Virus record (IMG/VR): IMGVR_UViG_3300035698_005205
Location: 1 to 32,604 of that record
DNA length: 32,604 nt
From: a virus
Direction: 5' to 3' (one strand)
This document shows positions 23,162 through 28,855 of the stretch, piece after piece. The notes under the pieces are model-generated. The model was not told the DNA's origin, searched no databases, and saw only the letters and a program-made list of their open reading frames with translations. Positions within the stretch are counted from its first letter, which is position 1, and each line of letters opens with the position of its first letter. The translations under genes were made by a program, and so were the position numbers.

Positions 23162-23190
23162 ACCTTACGCTATATATTGTGGCTTGTCAA
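23162..23190 (-). promoter_or_regulatory. Candidate late promoter
   Basis: Minus-strand TTGACA (23190-23185) is a perfect sigma70 -35 element. A 17-nt spacer follows, then TAAGGT (23167-23162), a weak -10 with the key T, A and final T. It overlaps the stop of the accessory gene and would give a leader of about 120 nt before the packaging genes. Confidence 0.4.
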
Positions 23191-23579
23191 GAGCTTAAAC
23201 GGATTGAGCTGAATGAATTAAATATTTCTACTTCGGGCAGACAATGGAAAACATTCTCGCGGGGTCCGACAACAATGCACCGTTTCATCAATCCCAAAGC
23301 GATACCAAACTCGACATGCCGGCCGCCCCTGGAATTTGTTGAACGTGGTATTTCTGTGAAATTAATACAGATTTCTGAGTTCATTAAATCGTCGGTGTCT
23401 TCCGTTGCAAACCGTTCTCTTTCTTCCCATTGTGCTTCAACCGATAGACCGGCATCGTCTATCTGATGGCCCCCCCATATCCACCGGGACGTTATTTCAT
23501 GCCCATCTGCAATCAACTGATATGCATATCCTTGCAATTCTTTATGTCTGCTGTACCGTGCTGCCAAGTATATTTTCAT
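23187..23579 (-). CDS. Nucleoside 2-deoxyribosyltransferase-like protein
   Basis: 130 aa from MKIYLAARYSRHKELQGYAY, with AAAGGAG and a 5-nt spacer. The YLAARYSR strand-loop, an EITSRW strand and the C-terminal GGRHVEFGIALGLMKRCIVVG, then ENVFHCLP, fit the nucleoside 2-deoxyribosyltransferase-like/SLOG clan often found in phages. The conserved E (HVEFG) could be the catalytic nucleophile. Likely roles are nucleotide salvage or base exchange, or a signalling-type nucleotide sensor. Fold-level assignment is reliable; the activity is not shown. Confidence 0.72.
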   Translation of the reverse strand: MKIYLAARYSRHKELQGYAYQLIADGHEITSRWIWGGHQIDDAGLSVEAQWEERERFATEDTDDLMNSEICINFTEIPRSTNSRGGRHVEFGIALGLMKRCIVVGPRENVFHCLPEVEIFNSFSSIRLSS

Positions 23580-23601
23580 GTCAACTCCTTTGGTTTGGGT
23601 G

Positions 23602-23964
23602 TCACGATTCAAAATCATCCAGTTGATATATTTTTATCCTCGGCACCCATCTTTTCTGTTTACCGCCGCGTTTTTTAAGCAGCTTGCGCCAACCCCATAA
23701 CTCAAGAATAGCCCCGGCTTTCAGCCATTTAACTGAAAGATCACTTTCTAAGATAGTCCGGTTGTGTTCCGCAAACGCCTGCCCGCACGACTGAACACCC
23801 CTGATTGTTTGCCCGTCCAATGCTATAATATCGATTATGCCAAAAAGATCCTTCCTGAAGCCACCGCCAGGATGCACCGGGTTTGGTATCCACCTTTCAC
23901 AGACTTCGGCAATACACCCTTGATCACGCAGGGCCTTTAGGGTTCTTTGGGTGTTCTTAGACAT
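23602..23964 (-). CDS. PD-(D/E)XK-like protein
   Basis: 120 aa from MSKNTQRTLKALRDQGCIAE. The order helix, strand with VCERWIPNP, RKDLFGIIDIIALDG, IRGVQSCG, helix (AEHNRTILES), ILELWGWRK matches a common phage family with the PD-(D/E)XK fold. D at FGIID would be the metal ligand. The usual E-x-K is QSC here (VQSCG), so nuclease activity is doubtful or uses other residues. It is translated from the CGGGGGTGCG start module shared with the upstream gene, and overlaps that gene by 28 nt. Confidence 0.6.
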   Translation of the reverse strand: MSKNTQRTLKALRDQGCIAEVCERWIPNPVHPGGGFRKDLFGIIDIIALDGQTIRGVQSCGQAFAEHNRTILESDLSVKWLKAGAILELWGWRKLLKKRGGKQKRWVPRIKIYQLDDFES

Positions 23965-24341
23965 ACCGCACCCCCGCAGATAAGTCTGCACACTTGCTGC
24001 CCGATAATATCTTTACTGAAATATCGGATATGTTTTCCAGTCTTTCCCGCATACTTGATTTCCTTTGTGGTACTGCTCCCAATATAACCATCCCAATCTA
24101 CAACAAAAATTTCGTCTGCAAGATCGATTTTACGCAAATGCAATTCATCCATTTCATCGGCGCACCCTTCATGTTCTGCCAGGTGATCCGGTGGGCAATC
24201 AGGATACCAACCAGGAAGCAGGTTCAACCCCATTGTGATTGCTAATTCATCACGTTCAATGAACCATTCAGCAACTGCCATAATTTCGACAAATTTGGAT
24301 GATCCGCACAATACTACTATTTTTGGCTTAGTCGTGTCCAT
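23937..24341 (-). CDS. Nucleoside 2-deoxyribosyltransferase-like protein (second copy type)
   Basis: 134 aa: KIVVLCGSSKFVEIMAVAEW, AITMGLNLLPGW, HEGCADEMDELHLRKIDLAD, EIFVVDWDGYIGSSTTKEI, YAGKTGKHIRYF. The CGSS opening, the LH--KIDLADEI strand and the GYIGSST-KEI-YA motif are hallmarks of a phage-widespread Rossmann-like family near nucleoside deoxyribosyltransferases. A GSST loop and E at KEI are candidate substrate contacts. It lies near another member of the same clan (23187-23579), so this region may handle modified or exotic nucleotides. It overlaps both neighbours by about 25-28 nt. Confidence 0.7.
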   Translation of the reverse strand: MDTTKPKIVVLCGSSKFVEIMAVAEWFIERDELAITMGLNLLPGWYPDCPPDHLAEHEGCADEMDELHLRKIDLADEIFVVDWDGYIGSSTTKEIKYAGKTGKHIRYFSKDIIGQQVCRLICGGAVCLRTPKEP

Positions 24342-24796
24342 TTCGCACCCCCGCAGATCCTCTTTAGGTTTTCAGACATCACCGGCATCTCAATCACCGG
24401 AAACCGATCATCAAACATCCGGCTTACCCTATCATTAAACGTGAGTTTCTTGCTGTCCCACGGCTCTATGGGCTCAAGGTTTTCTATTTTCTTTTTCTTG
24501 ATTACCGGTTTTTTAGGGCGTGGCTTCCTGGGCTTCGTGCCTGGCTTCCGCTTTCGTTCCCGGTATATCGCTTCCATTCTTACCACATGCGCTGGCCTAC
24601 AGGCAGGGCAAACCGATGTTTTCCTGTTGTAGTGACTTGAACATTCATATTCTTTTTTACAGATATCGCACCACCGGATTTTGATCTGGCTCATTTTTTG
24701 CTTATGAACCGGGCAGAGTTTTACTATTGAGCCGGGCGGGTTTATAAAATCACCGCGCCGGCAGCCGCATTTGAAAATGTATTCCTCTCTTGGCAT
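24317..24796 (-). CDS. Zinc-finger protein with basic hinge
   Basis: 159 aa. The N-terminal half has three metal-type motifs: FKCGCRRGD, IVKLCPVHKQ, and WCDICKKEYECSSHYNRK followed by VCPACRPAHV. A strongly basic stretch follows (RERKRKPGTKPRKPRPKKP, KKKKIEN). The C-terminus (KLTFNDRVSRMFDDRFPV) is ordinary. The architecture suggests nucleic-acid binding, possibly a transcription or recombination factor. SD AGGGAGGGG lies upstream. Confidence 0.65.
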   Translation of the reverse strand: MPREEYIFKCGCRRGDFINPPGSIVKLCPVHKQKMSQIKIRWCDICKKEYECSSHYNRKTSVCPACRPAHVVRMEAIYRERKRKPGTKPRKPRPKKPVIKKKKIENLEPIEPWDSKKLTFNDRVSRMFDDRFPVIEMPVMSENLKRICGGAKWTRLSQK

Positions 24797-24810
24797 CCCT
24801 TAACCCCTCC

Positions 24811-25125
24811 CTATTTACCTGCATTACTGTTTTCTTTTTGCGTTAAATGTTCGAGGTTATCAAGTCGCGGGTTCATCCTGTTTGTGTCTTTGTGGTGGAT
24901 TATTTTTCCCGGTGGTGGTGGCACCATGAAGGTCAAAGCAACCAGCATATGCACGTTTATATTTAATCTTTTCCCGTTCCGGTACAAATTAACAAAGGCA
25001 TAATTTCCACCACGTTTAGACGATTGATGTTTTAACAGCCGCCCGGTGTTTAAGTTTCTAACCCGGCCAAAAGTGCTAACTGCATAATTCCGGTATCGTG
25101 CAACTATCTGCCATATTTCTATCAT
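24811..25125 (-). CDS. NUMOD4/HNH homing-type endonuclease
   Basis: 104 aa. IWQIVARYRNYAVSTFGRVR is the NUMOD4 DNA-binding motif (usually E-W--I-G---Y-VS--GRV). The nuclease follows: VHMLVALTFMVPPPPGKIIH, then HKDTNRMNPRLDNLEHLTQK and ENS. The H-HH-D-N pattern is intact. It is a compact free-standing HNH endonuclease that may be a homing enzyme acting near its insertion or a packaging-linked nuclease. It fits within the operon without disturbing spacing. Confidence 0.85.
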   Translation of the reverse strand: MIEIWQIVARYRNYAVSTFGRVRNLNTGRLLKHQSSKRGGNYAFVNLYRNGKRLNINVHMLVALTFMVPPPPGKIIHHKDTNRMNPRLDNLEHLTQKENSNAGK

Positions 25126-25127
25126 CC

Positions 25128-25439
25128 CTAAAACCTCCGTCTGTTAGCCAGCTCAAGAAGAACGTCCGCATGACAGGCGGCATCAAGTCGACACCAGCAA
25201 ACAAGATCCTTCCCCCGCAATTCTTCCAGACTGTCAAGTATCGCGTTTTTCTTTTCCACGATGTTTGCCGTTATCCATGAGCATGTTAGCCACTGTTCGT
25301 AGGCATGAGCGGCCTCGGCGTTTGTCCGGTCCTCTACCACGAGAAACGGATTCCCCCATTTAGTTGGTCGGCCCACATAGACTGACCCCTCTGGCATCTT
25401 CCAGCCCTTGGTACGCTTTCTTTGGATTCGCTTTGGCAT
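25128..25439 (-). CDS. DUF4326 family protein
   Basis: 103 aa from MPKRIQRKRTKGWKMPEGSV. The YVGRPTKWGNPF motif after an Arg/Lys-rich start, the YEQWL segment and LRGKDLVCWCRLDAACHADV at the end define DUF4326. The family is common in phages and some bacteria. Cys/His in CWC---A-CHADVL may bind metal. Biochemical function is unknown. The start follows the junction GAGAGGGGGTAAGTATG shared with 25823. Confidence 0.82.
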   Translation of the reverse strand: MPKRIQRKRTKGWKMPEGSVYVGRPTKWGNPFLVVEDRTNAEAAHAYEQWLTCSWITANIVEKKNAILDSLEELRGKDLVCWCRLDAACHADVLLELANRRRF

Positions 25440-25441
25440 AC

Positions 25442-25609
25442 TTACCCCCTCTCACTATCCGGTTGTGGTATGTCACCACCGATATAATTAAGGCGCATTG
25501 CCATATCTCTCAAATCTGATTGAACCTGCCGTCTTTGATCCCACCGGCCACGGTGCTGCTCTTTGTCAAACCAATCCGCTAATAGTTGTAGTTTTTCTGC
25601 ATCGTTCAT
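25442..25609 (-). CDS. Small hypothetical protein
   Basis: 55 aa: MNDAEKLQLLADWFDKEQHR, then GRWDQRRQVQSDLRDMAMRL, ending SERG. Probably two helices, with no known domain. Acidic and basic residues alternate as in phage accessory peptides. The last codons overlap the SD-start module for the next gene. The start ATG follows GGGGGGTAGC, giving an SD-like GGGGGG. Confidence 0.6.
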   Translation of the reverse strand: MNDAEKLQLLADWFDKEQHRGRWDQRRQVQSDLRDMAMRLNYIGGDIPQPDSERG

Positions 25610-25610
25610 G

Positions 25611-25823
25611 CTACCCCCCTATTGGTGTTCCGTTCATTTCATCAGTCCAAGATATACCCTGCTCAATTTTGTTCCCGCAGTTTTCGCAATAAATCACCAT
25701 CCGGTCTTTGATATTCTCCGATCCCTTGTGAAAATAAACTTGAATACTCGCCACACAGCCAAGGACTTCATCTCCCAATGGGTTTTGATCGCCGCATTCC
25801 GTGCATCTCGTTATGAATTCCAT
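25611..25823 (-). CDS. Small zinc-ribbon protein
   Basis: 70 aa. FITRCTECGDQNPLGDEV, then IYCENCGNKIEQGISW, give two CxxC pairs spaced as in a zinc ribbon. No further domain. Starts from the GAGAGGGGGTAAGTATG module and has GG-rich upstream sequence. Probably a DNA- or RNA-binding or protein-interaction accessory factor. Confidence 0.68.
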   Translation of the reverse strand: MEFITRCTECGDQNPLGDEVLGCVASIQVYFHKGSENIKDRMVIYCENCGNKIEQGISWTDEMNGTPIGG

Positions 25824-25825
25824 AC

Positions 25826-26002
25826 TTACCCCCTCTCGATTTCAGCTATTCGTTTACGGTCCTCTGCGTTCTCCCCCTTCAAAATTCTTACGTGCCATTT
25901 ATCCCAAAGTTTATCTGACTCGTAGATAGCTGACATCTTAACCACTCTGTTTTGGATTCTGCGGAGGATCTCGTCTATCTGTTTATTTTTATTTGATTCC
26001 AT
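25826..26002 (-). CDS. Small helical protein
   Basis: 58 aa: MESNKNKQIDEILRRIQNRV, then VKMSAIYESDKLWDKWHVRI, ending IERG. Mostly one long helix. The ATG overlaps the ATPase stop by 14 nt. AGGAG lies upstream within the ATPase gene. No family is recognised. Confidence 0.6.
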   Translation of the reverse strand: MESNKNKQIDEILRRIQNRVVKMSAIYESDKLWDKWHVRILKGENAEDRKRIAEIERG

Positions 26003-26852
26003 TGGTTTTCTCCTGGTGCCATGTGTCCTTGTCTATGATCTTACAGCCACCAACCATTTTGAATCTTTTAAACAAGCCGTTTGGGTTTATTTTAGGATCT
26101 CTAAAATTCTTTGCCTTAGATATTTTAACCCTGCCATAATCAACCGCCAGGGCCAGTCGTGCAACCTCCATTGACCGGAAACCACCAAGCCCTGTATCAG
26201 ACCCCGGATTTTTCTGCAGGCCGATTATAGCAATACCACCGTCAAGTTTATCGTGTATCTCTTTGATCATCTTACCGACCATGTAAAATTCATCATGAAC
26301 TTCAAGGAAATCGATTATATTCAAACAGTTCTTCCCACCAAAAATAACATCTGAAAAGCCACCGGATCGATAATAAGCATTGAAATTCCACTTTGTTATC
26401 GGTGTGTATTCAAATTTTGTAAGCCTTTTCCGTAGTTCAGTCGCTGACATTTCTGAATTGAAATAATGAACGTCCCAATCCTTTTCCATATTTTCATGAA
26501 CGATATTCAGCATGATACCGGTCTTTCCTGAATTTGGAGCACCAGAAACTATCACAACAGAGTTTTCATAAAGCTCGACCATATCACTCAAATCAAATGG
26601 CAACCACAAATCAACCGGGGCACCGTCTGCAGCAAGAAAGTCCATTTTCTGCAGTTTAGTGTTTTTGGGAATATACCACCCTCGGCGTTCACCATGCCGA
26701 CCAATAATGCCTTTTTCAACAAAGTCCTCCAGCTTGCTTATCATCACCTGTTGTATTTCAGGATCTCTTGTCAGATCGGAAACCGTAAAGGCACCTGGGG
26801 CTATTCCGATCCATGCCTTGAATAGATCATCTGATTCATACCACTGGATCAT
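25989..26852 (-). CDS. RecA-fold ATPase (replicative helicase/loader type)
   Basis: 287 aa. A winged-helix-like N-terminus (residues 1-65) precedes the Walker A GAPNSGKT (104-111). HYFNSEMSATELRKRLTKFE and NIIDFLEVHD follow, with the strand IAIIGLQKNPGSDTGLGGFR. The latter looks like the Q-loop of RepA/DnaB-type RecA-fold ATPases (AAA_25-like). It lies directly after the initiator gene (17-nt overlap), the usual place for the helicase or helicase-partner. It is shorter than DnaB and may be a RepA-like helicase or a loader. Confidence 0.75.
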   Translation of the reverse strand: MIQWYESDDLFKAWIGIAPGAFTVSDLTRDPEIQQVMISKLEDFVEKGIIGRHGERRGWYIPKNTKLQKMDFLAADGAPVDLWLPFDLSDMVELYENSVVIVSGAPNSGKTGIMLNIVHENMEKDWDVHYFNSEMSATELRKRLTKFEYTPITKWNFNAYYRSGGFSDVIFGGKNCLNIIDFLEVHDEFYMVGKMIKEIHDKLDGGIAIIGLQKNPGSDTGLGGFRSMEVARLALAVDYGRVKISKAKNFRDPKINPNGLFKRFKMVGGCKIIDKDTWHQEKTNGIK

Positions 26853-27561
26853 CTGTAAATTCTCCTGTTTCCATATTTAGGCTTTGGGTTTTGGATTGTG
26901 ACTCTCTTTCGTCTTCCCACCTTCGGCCAGATATCCAACCTTGTGCCATTTTGGGAGTGCTCCCCCGCTCCTTTAGCCTGGGCCTCCGTTCAGCTTCAAG
27001 CTGCGCTGCATTGATAATCACATCCATTAGAGAATCGGTAAGGGTTTGAATGTCCATCCATGCGTCTGCAGCTTCAGCCTTGCTTGCCTTATAATCAAAA
27101 GCGTCCCAAAATAATTTAAAGGTATTTAAGCGTTTACCTTTTAATTCCCTTTTTTTCTTGGTTGTGTATATTTCTTCTTCATCTTCGGATGAAGTATGTA
27201 TCTTCTCTCCTCTTCTCTTCTCTTCTCTAGGCGGACATACTGGTTGCTGAGTGGTTACCTCTTGGTAACCTTCTGGTAACCTCTCAGCCTCCAAAAACTC
27301 TAACTCTATGAATTTGCTGATATTTGGAGGATCTGCCATAAAACACAGCCGTTGTATCATTTCGGGGTCAGCGGGAACAGTTCCGTTACGGTCGGCAGCA
27401 AGCAACCAAATGGTAACCAGTTGACCGCGTTCAGCATCTGTCAATGATACCCATTCAACGTTTCTCATTAAGCAGCGATGAAGTTTTATCCATTGGGGCG
27501 GGGATCGATCTTTACGGAATGTCTGCCAGGTGTCCCACTTTCTTATCTTCAGGTATTCCAC
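26836..27561 (-). CDS. Replication initiator-like protein (contains origin)
   Basis: 241 aa with a GTG start (GAGAGG, 4 nt spacer). The N-terminus (IRKWDTWQTFRKDRSPPQWI, then KLHRCLMRNVEW, TDAERGQLVTIWLLAAD) is the typical start of phage replication-initiator proteins with a winged helix (W--YQ-FK-R-P-WIKLH---L). A low-complexity charged linker (REEKRRGEK, DEEEIYTTKKKREL) follows, then a helical domain (LFWDAFDYKASKAEAADAWM). It probably binds the iterons that lie inside its own gene at 27242-27285 and loads the ATPase encoded next door. Confidence 0.75.
   Translation of the reverse strand: MEYLKIRKWDTWQTFRKDRSPPQWIKLHRCLMRNVEWVSLTDAERGQLVTIWLLAADRNGTVPADPEMIQRLCFMADPPNISKFIELEFLEAERLPEGYQEVTTQQPVCPPREEKRRGEKIHTSSEDEEEIYTTKKKRELKGKRLNTFKLFWDAFDYKASKAEAADAWMDIQTLTDSLMDVIINAAQLEAERRPRLKERGSTPKMAQGWISGRRWEDERESQSKTQSLNMETGEFTDDPVV
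27242..27285. repeat. Four 11-bp iterons: candidate phage replication origin
   Basis: GGTTGCTGAGT, GGTTACCTCTT, GGTAACCTTCT and GGTAACCTCTC begin at 27242, 27253, 27264 and 27275, exactly 11 bp apart. The GGTWACC core is nearly self-complementary. Because 11 is not a multiple of 3, the repeat is not a protein repeat. To the left, 27100-27235, is an A+T-rich, strand-asymmetric tract (C/T on plus, A/G on minus). This is the lambda-type arrangement of iterons beside an easily melted region inside the initiator gene. Confidence 0.75.
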
Positions 27562-27571
27562 AGGAAACCTC

Positions 27572-27688
27572 TCAAGTGCACAAAACCCCCATCGACGGGA
27601 ATAGCGGCCCACCACGCAAGGGTTGCATGGCTGTCAATGGGGGTCTTCTAAACTCAAGTGTAGTTGATTGGAATCCGCTATATTCCAT
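27572..27688 (-). CDS. Possible small leader ORF upstream of initiator
   Basis: 38 aa: MEYSGFQSTTLEFRRPPLTA, then a Gly/Pro-rich tail with GVLCT. AGAGGAT lies 10 nt upstream. The stop is 10 nt before the initiator GTG, a spacing that would suit translational coupling. No domain is recognised, so this remains tentative. Confidence 0.35.
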   Translation of the reverse strand: MEYSGFQSTTLEFRRPPLTAMQPLRGGPLFPSMGVLCT

Positions 27689-27713
27689 AAGAATTGTTAT
27701 CCTCTATCGCACT

Positions 27714-27944
27714 CTACATTTTATCGGGCGGGTTGTTAAGAAATTTTACCATCTCAACCGGAACATTCCGCATTGTTCCGTCCGGCATTTCCACGATTGC
27801 CGTTGAATAGTTGCCAGGACCTTCCTCAAATTCTTCATAGTCGACTCCGAATTGATGGAATATTCCGGTGCCATCTACCACTTTATCGTAATGGATCTGG
27901 CCTTCCGGTCTGTCGTGTTTGTAGACTGTTACTTTCCGTTTCAT
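27714..27944 (-). CDS. Hypothetical protein
   Basis: 76 aa: MKRKVTVYKHDRPEGQIHYD, then an acidic beta-rich segment (GIFHQFGVDYEEFEEGPG, AIVEMPDGTMRNVPVEMVKF). SD AAGGAGGG is 5 nt from the ATG. Looks like a small beta-barrel or SH3-like phage protein with the ending IVEMPDG---NVPVEMVKFL. Unknown function. Confidence 0.68.
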   Translation of the reverse strand: MKRKVTVYKHDRPEGQIHYDKVVDGTGIFHQFGVDYEEFEEGPGNYSTAIVEMPDGTMRNVPVEMVKFLNNPPDKM

Positions 27945-27962
27945 AGTCCCTCCTTTCAGGGG

Positions 27963-28178
27963 TTAAAACGGGTCAGGTGAAACGAAATCCTCCCAGCCTC
28001 TGCGTATTCCACTATCCCTTGGATCATATGAGCCTTGATACAGATGTTCATCATCCAGGCCATCCCGAAGTCTACCGATTAAAGTTGACGCTTCAACGCT
28101 GGTCATGTCTTCGGGTATGTCATCTTTATACCCAAGATATTCAATGTATTTTTTCTGTTTGTCCGTTACTGCTTTCAT
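27963..28178 (-). CDS. Small protein with KQ-YI-L / EAS-LI motif
   Basis: 71 aa from MKAVTDKQKKYIEYLGYKDD, preceded by GGGGGG as SD. The block TDKQKKYIEYLGYKDDIPED, then TSVEASTLIGRL, is a short repeated helical motif found in many phage and bacterial accessory proteins (T-KQ--YI--L, T--EAS-LI--L). It is thought to mediate binding, but no activity is known to me. The C-terminus is acidic (RDGLDDEHLYQGSYDPRD). Confidence 0.7.
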   Translation of the reverse strand: MKAVTDKQKKYIEYLGYKDDIPEDMTSVEASTLIGRLRDGLDDEHLYQGSYDPRDSGIRRGWEDFVSPDPF

Positions 28179-28203
28179 AGTCCCCCCATGTGGCTCTGGG
28201 CCA

Positions 28204-28383
28204 TCATTCAAACATCATTCCTCTAACCTTATCGGCGTCATAATTATCACAAAAATTTAAATCATTTTCAGAAAATCCACTTTCGTCCCAAATAATTTCT
28301 GCGTGACCCGTATCCCCCAATCTTATTAATTGGGCGATTGCGTATACAACCCCTTGTGTAAATCCCCTTTTTTCAGCCTTCAT
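28204..28383 (-). CDS. Small hypothetical protein
   Basis: 59 aa: MKAEKRGFTQGVVYAIAQLI, then RLGDTGHAEIIWDESGFSEN and DLNFCDNYDADKV. The first 20 residues form a helix with the GFTQGVVYAIAQL pattern that recurs in short phage proteins of unknown role. SD GGGAGGAT is close to the ATG. Confidence 0.65.
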   Translation of the reverse strand: MKAEKRGFTQGVVYAIAQLIRLGDTGHAEIIWDESGFSENDLNFCDNYDADKVRGMMFE

Positions 28384-28396
28384 TCTATCCTCCCTG

Positions 28397-28855
28397 TTAT
28401 GCAAAACGTAAATAAGACTCCACTATTTCATTCAGCTTTTCAGCGTCCATATCCCTGCCATAAACGTGCTTAAGTAAAACATTAAGTGTTGCACTGTAAA
28501 GCTCTGAAAATTCAGACTCTTTCATCTTTGCAAATGATATTGATTTCGGTTCAATCCTGACACTTCCGTCCAGCCGGATCGATTGTTCAAAGTACCCGGC
28601 CAGGATAGTACAATCCGCTCTGAACCGGTCAAAATTCTTTTCGGGAATACCGTATTTTGAACTGATTTCACCAGGAGCCCAATTATCATACGCCACGTTC
28701 AAGAGCGCAAAGTATTTACGGTGAAACTTTACGTTCCGGATCCCCTTTATGGTGCAGTGGGATACCTCACCGATTTTCTGACGGTTGTGCAGCTTTACCG
28801 CTTCGTCATCGGCAGGCACCCACCCGGCCATGGTCTTTTGGATTACCGCTTTCAC
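28397..28855 (-). CDS. DUF1367-like phage protein
   Basis: 152 aa. The block GEVSHCTIKGIRNVKFHRKY, then FALLNVAYDNW, strongly resembles DUF1367 phage proteins (IRNPKFHRKFFALLNLAFDYW). The rest (LAGYFEQSIRLDGSVRIEPK, then SISFAKMKESEFSELYSATL) also matches in order. Homologues lie in lambdoid recombination/replication regions, function unknown. The start overlaps the coiled-coil gene stop as ATGA. Confidence 0.8.
   Translation of the reverse strand: MKAVIQKTMAGWVPADDEAVKLHNRQKIGEVSHCTIKGIRNVKFHRKYFALLNVAYDNWAPGEISSKYGIPEKNFDRFRADCTILAGYFEQSIRLDGSVRIEPKSISFAKMKESEFSELYSATLNVLLKHVYGRDMDAEKLNEIVESYLRFA

Noticed and set aside
27111-27240. C/T-rich low-complexity run as a possible CRISPR or satellite repeat
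   Set aside because: No regular spacer pattern; it encodes the charged linker of the initiator protein and fits a melting region.
27695-27712. GGATAACAATT on the minus strand upstream of the initiator gene, identical to half of lacO
   Set aside because: Only an 11-nt half-site; no second half or LacI-like gene is visible, so it is probably chance.
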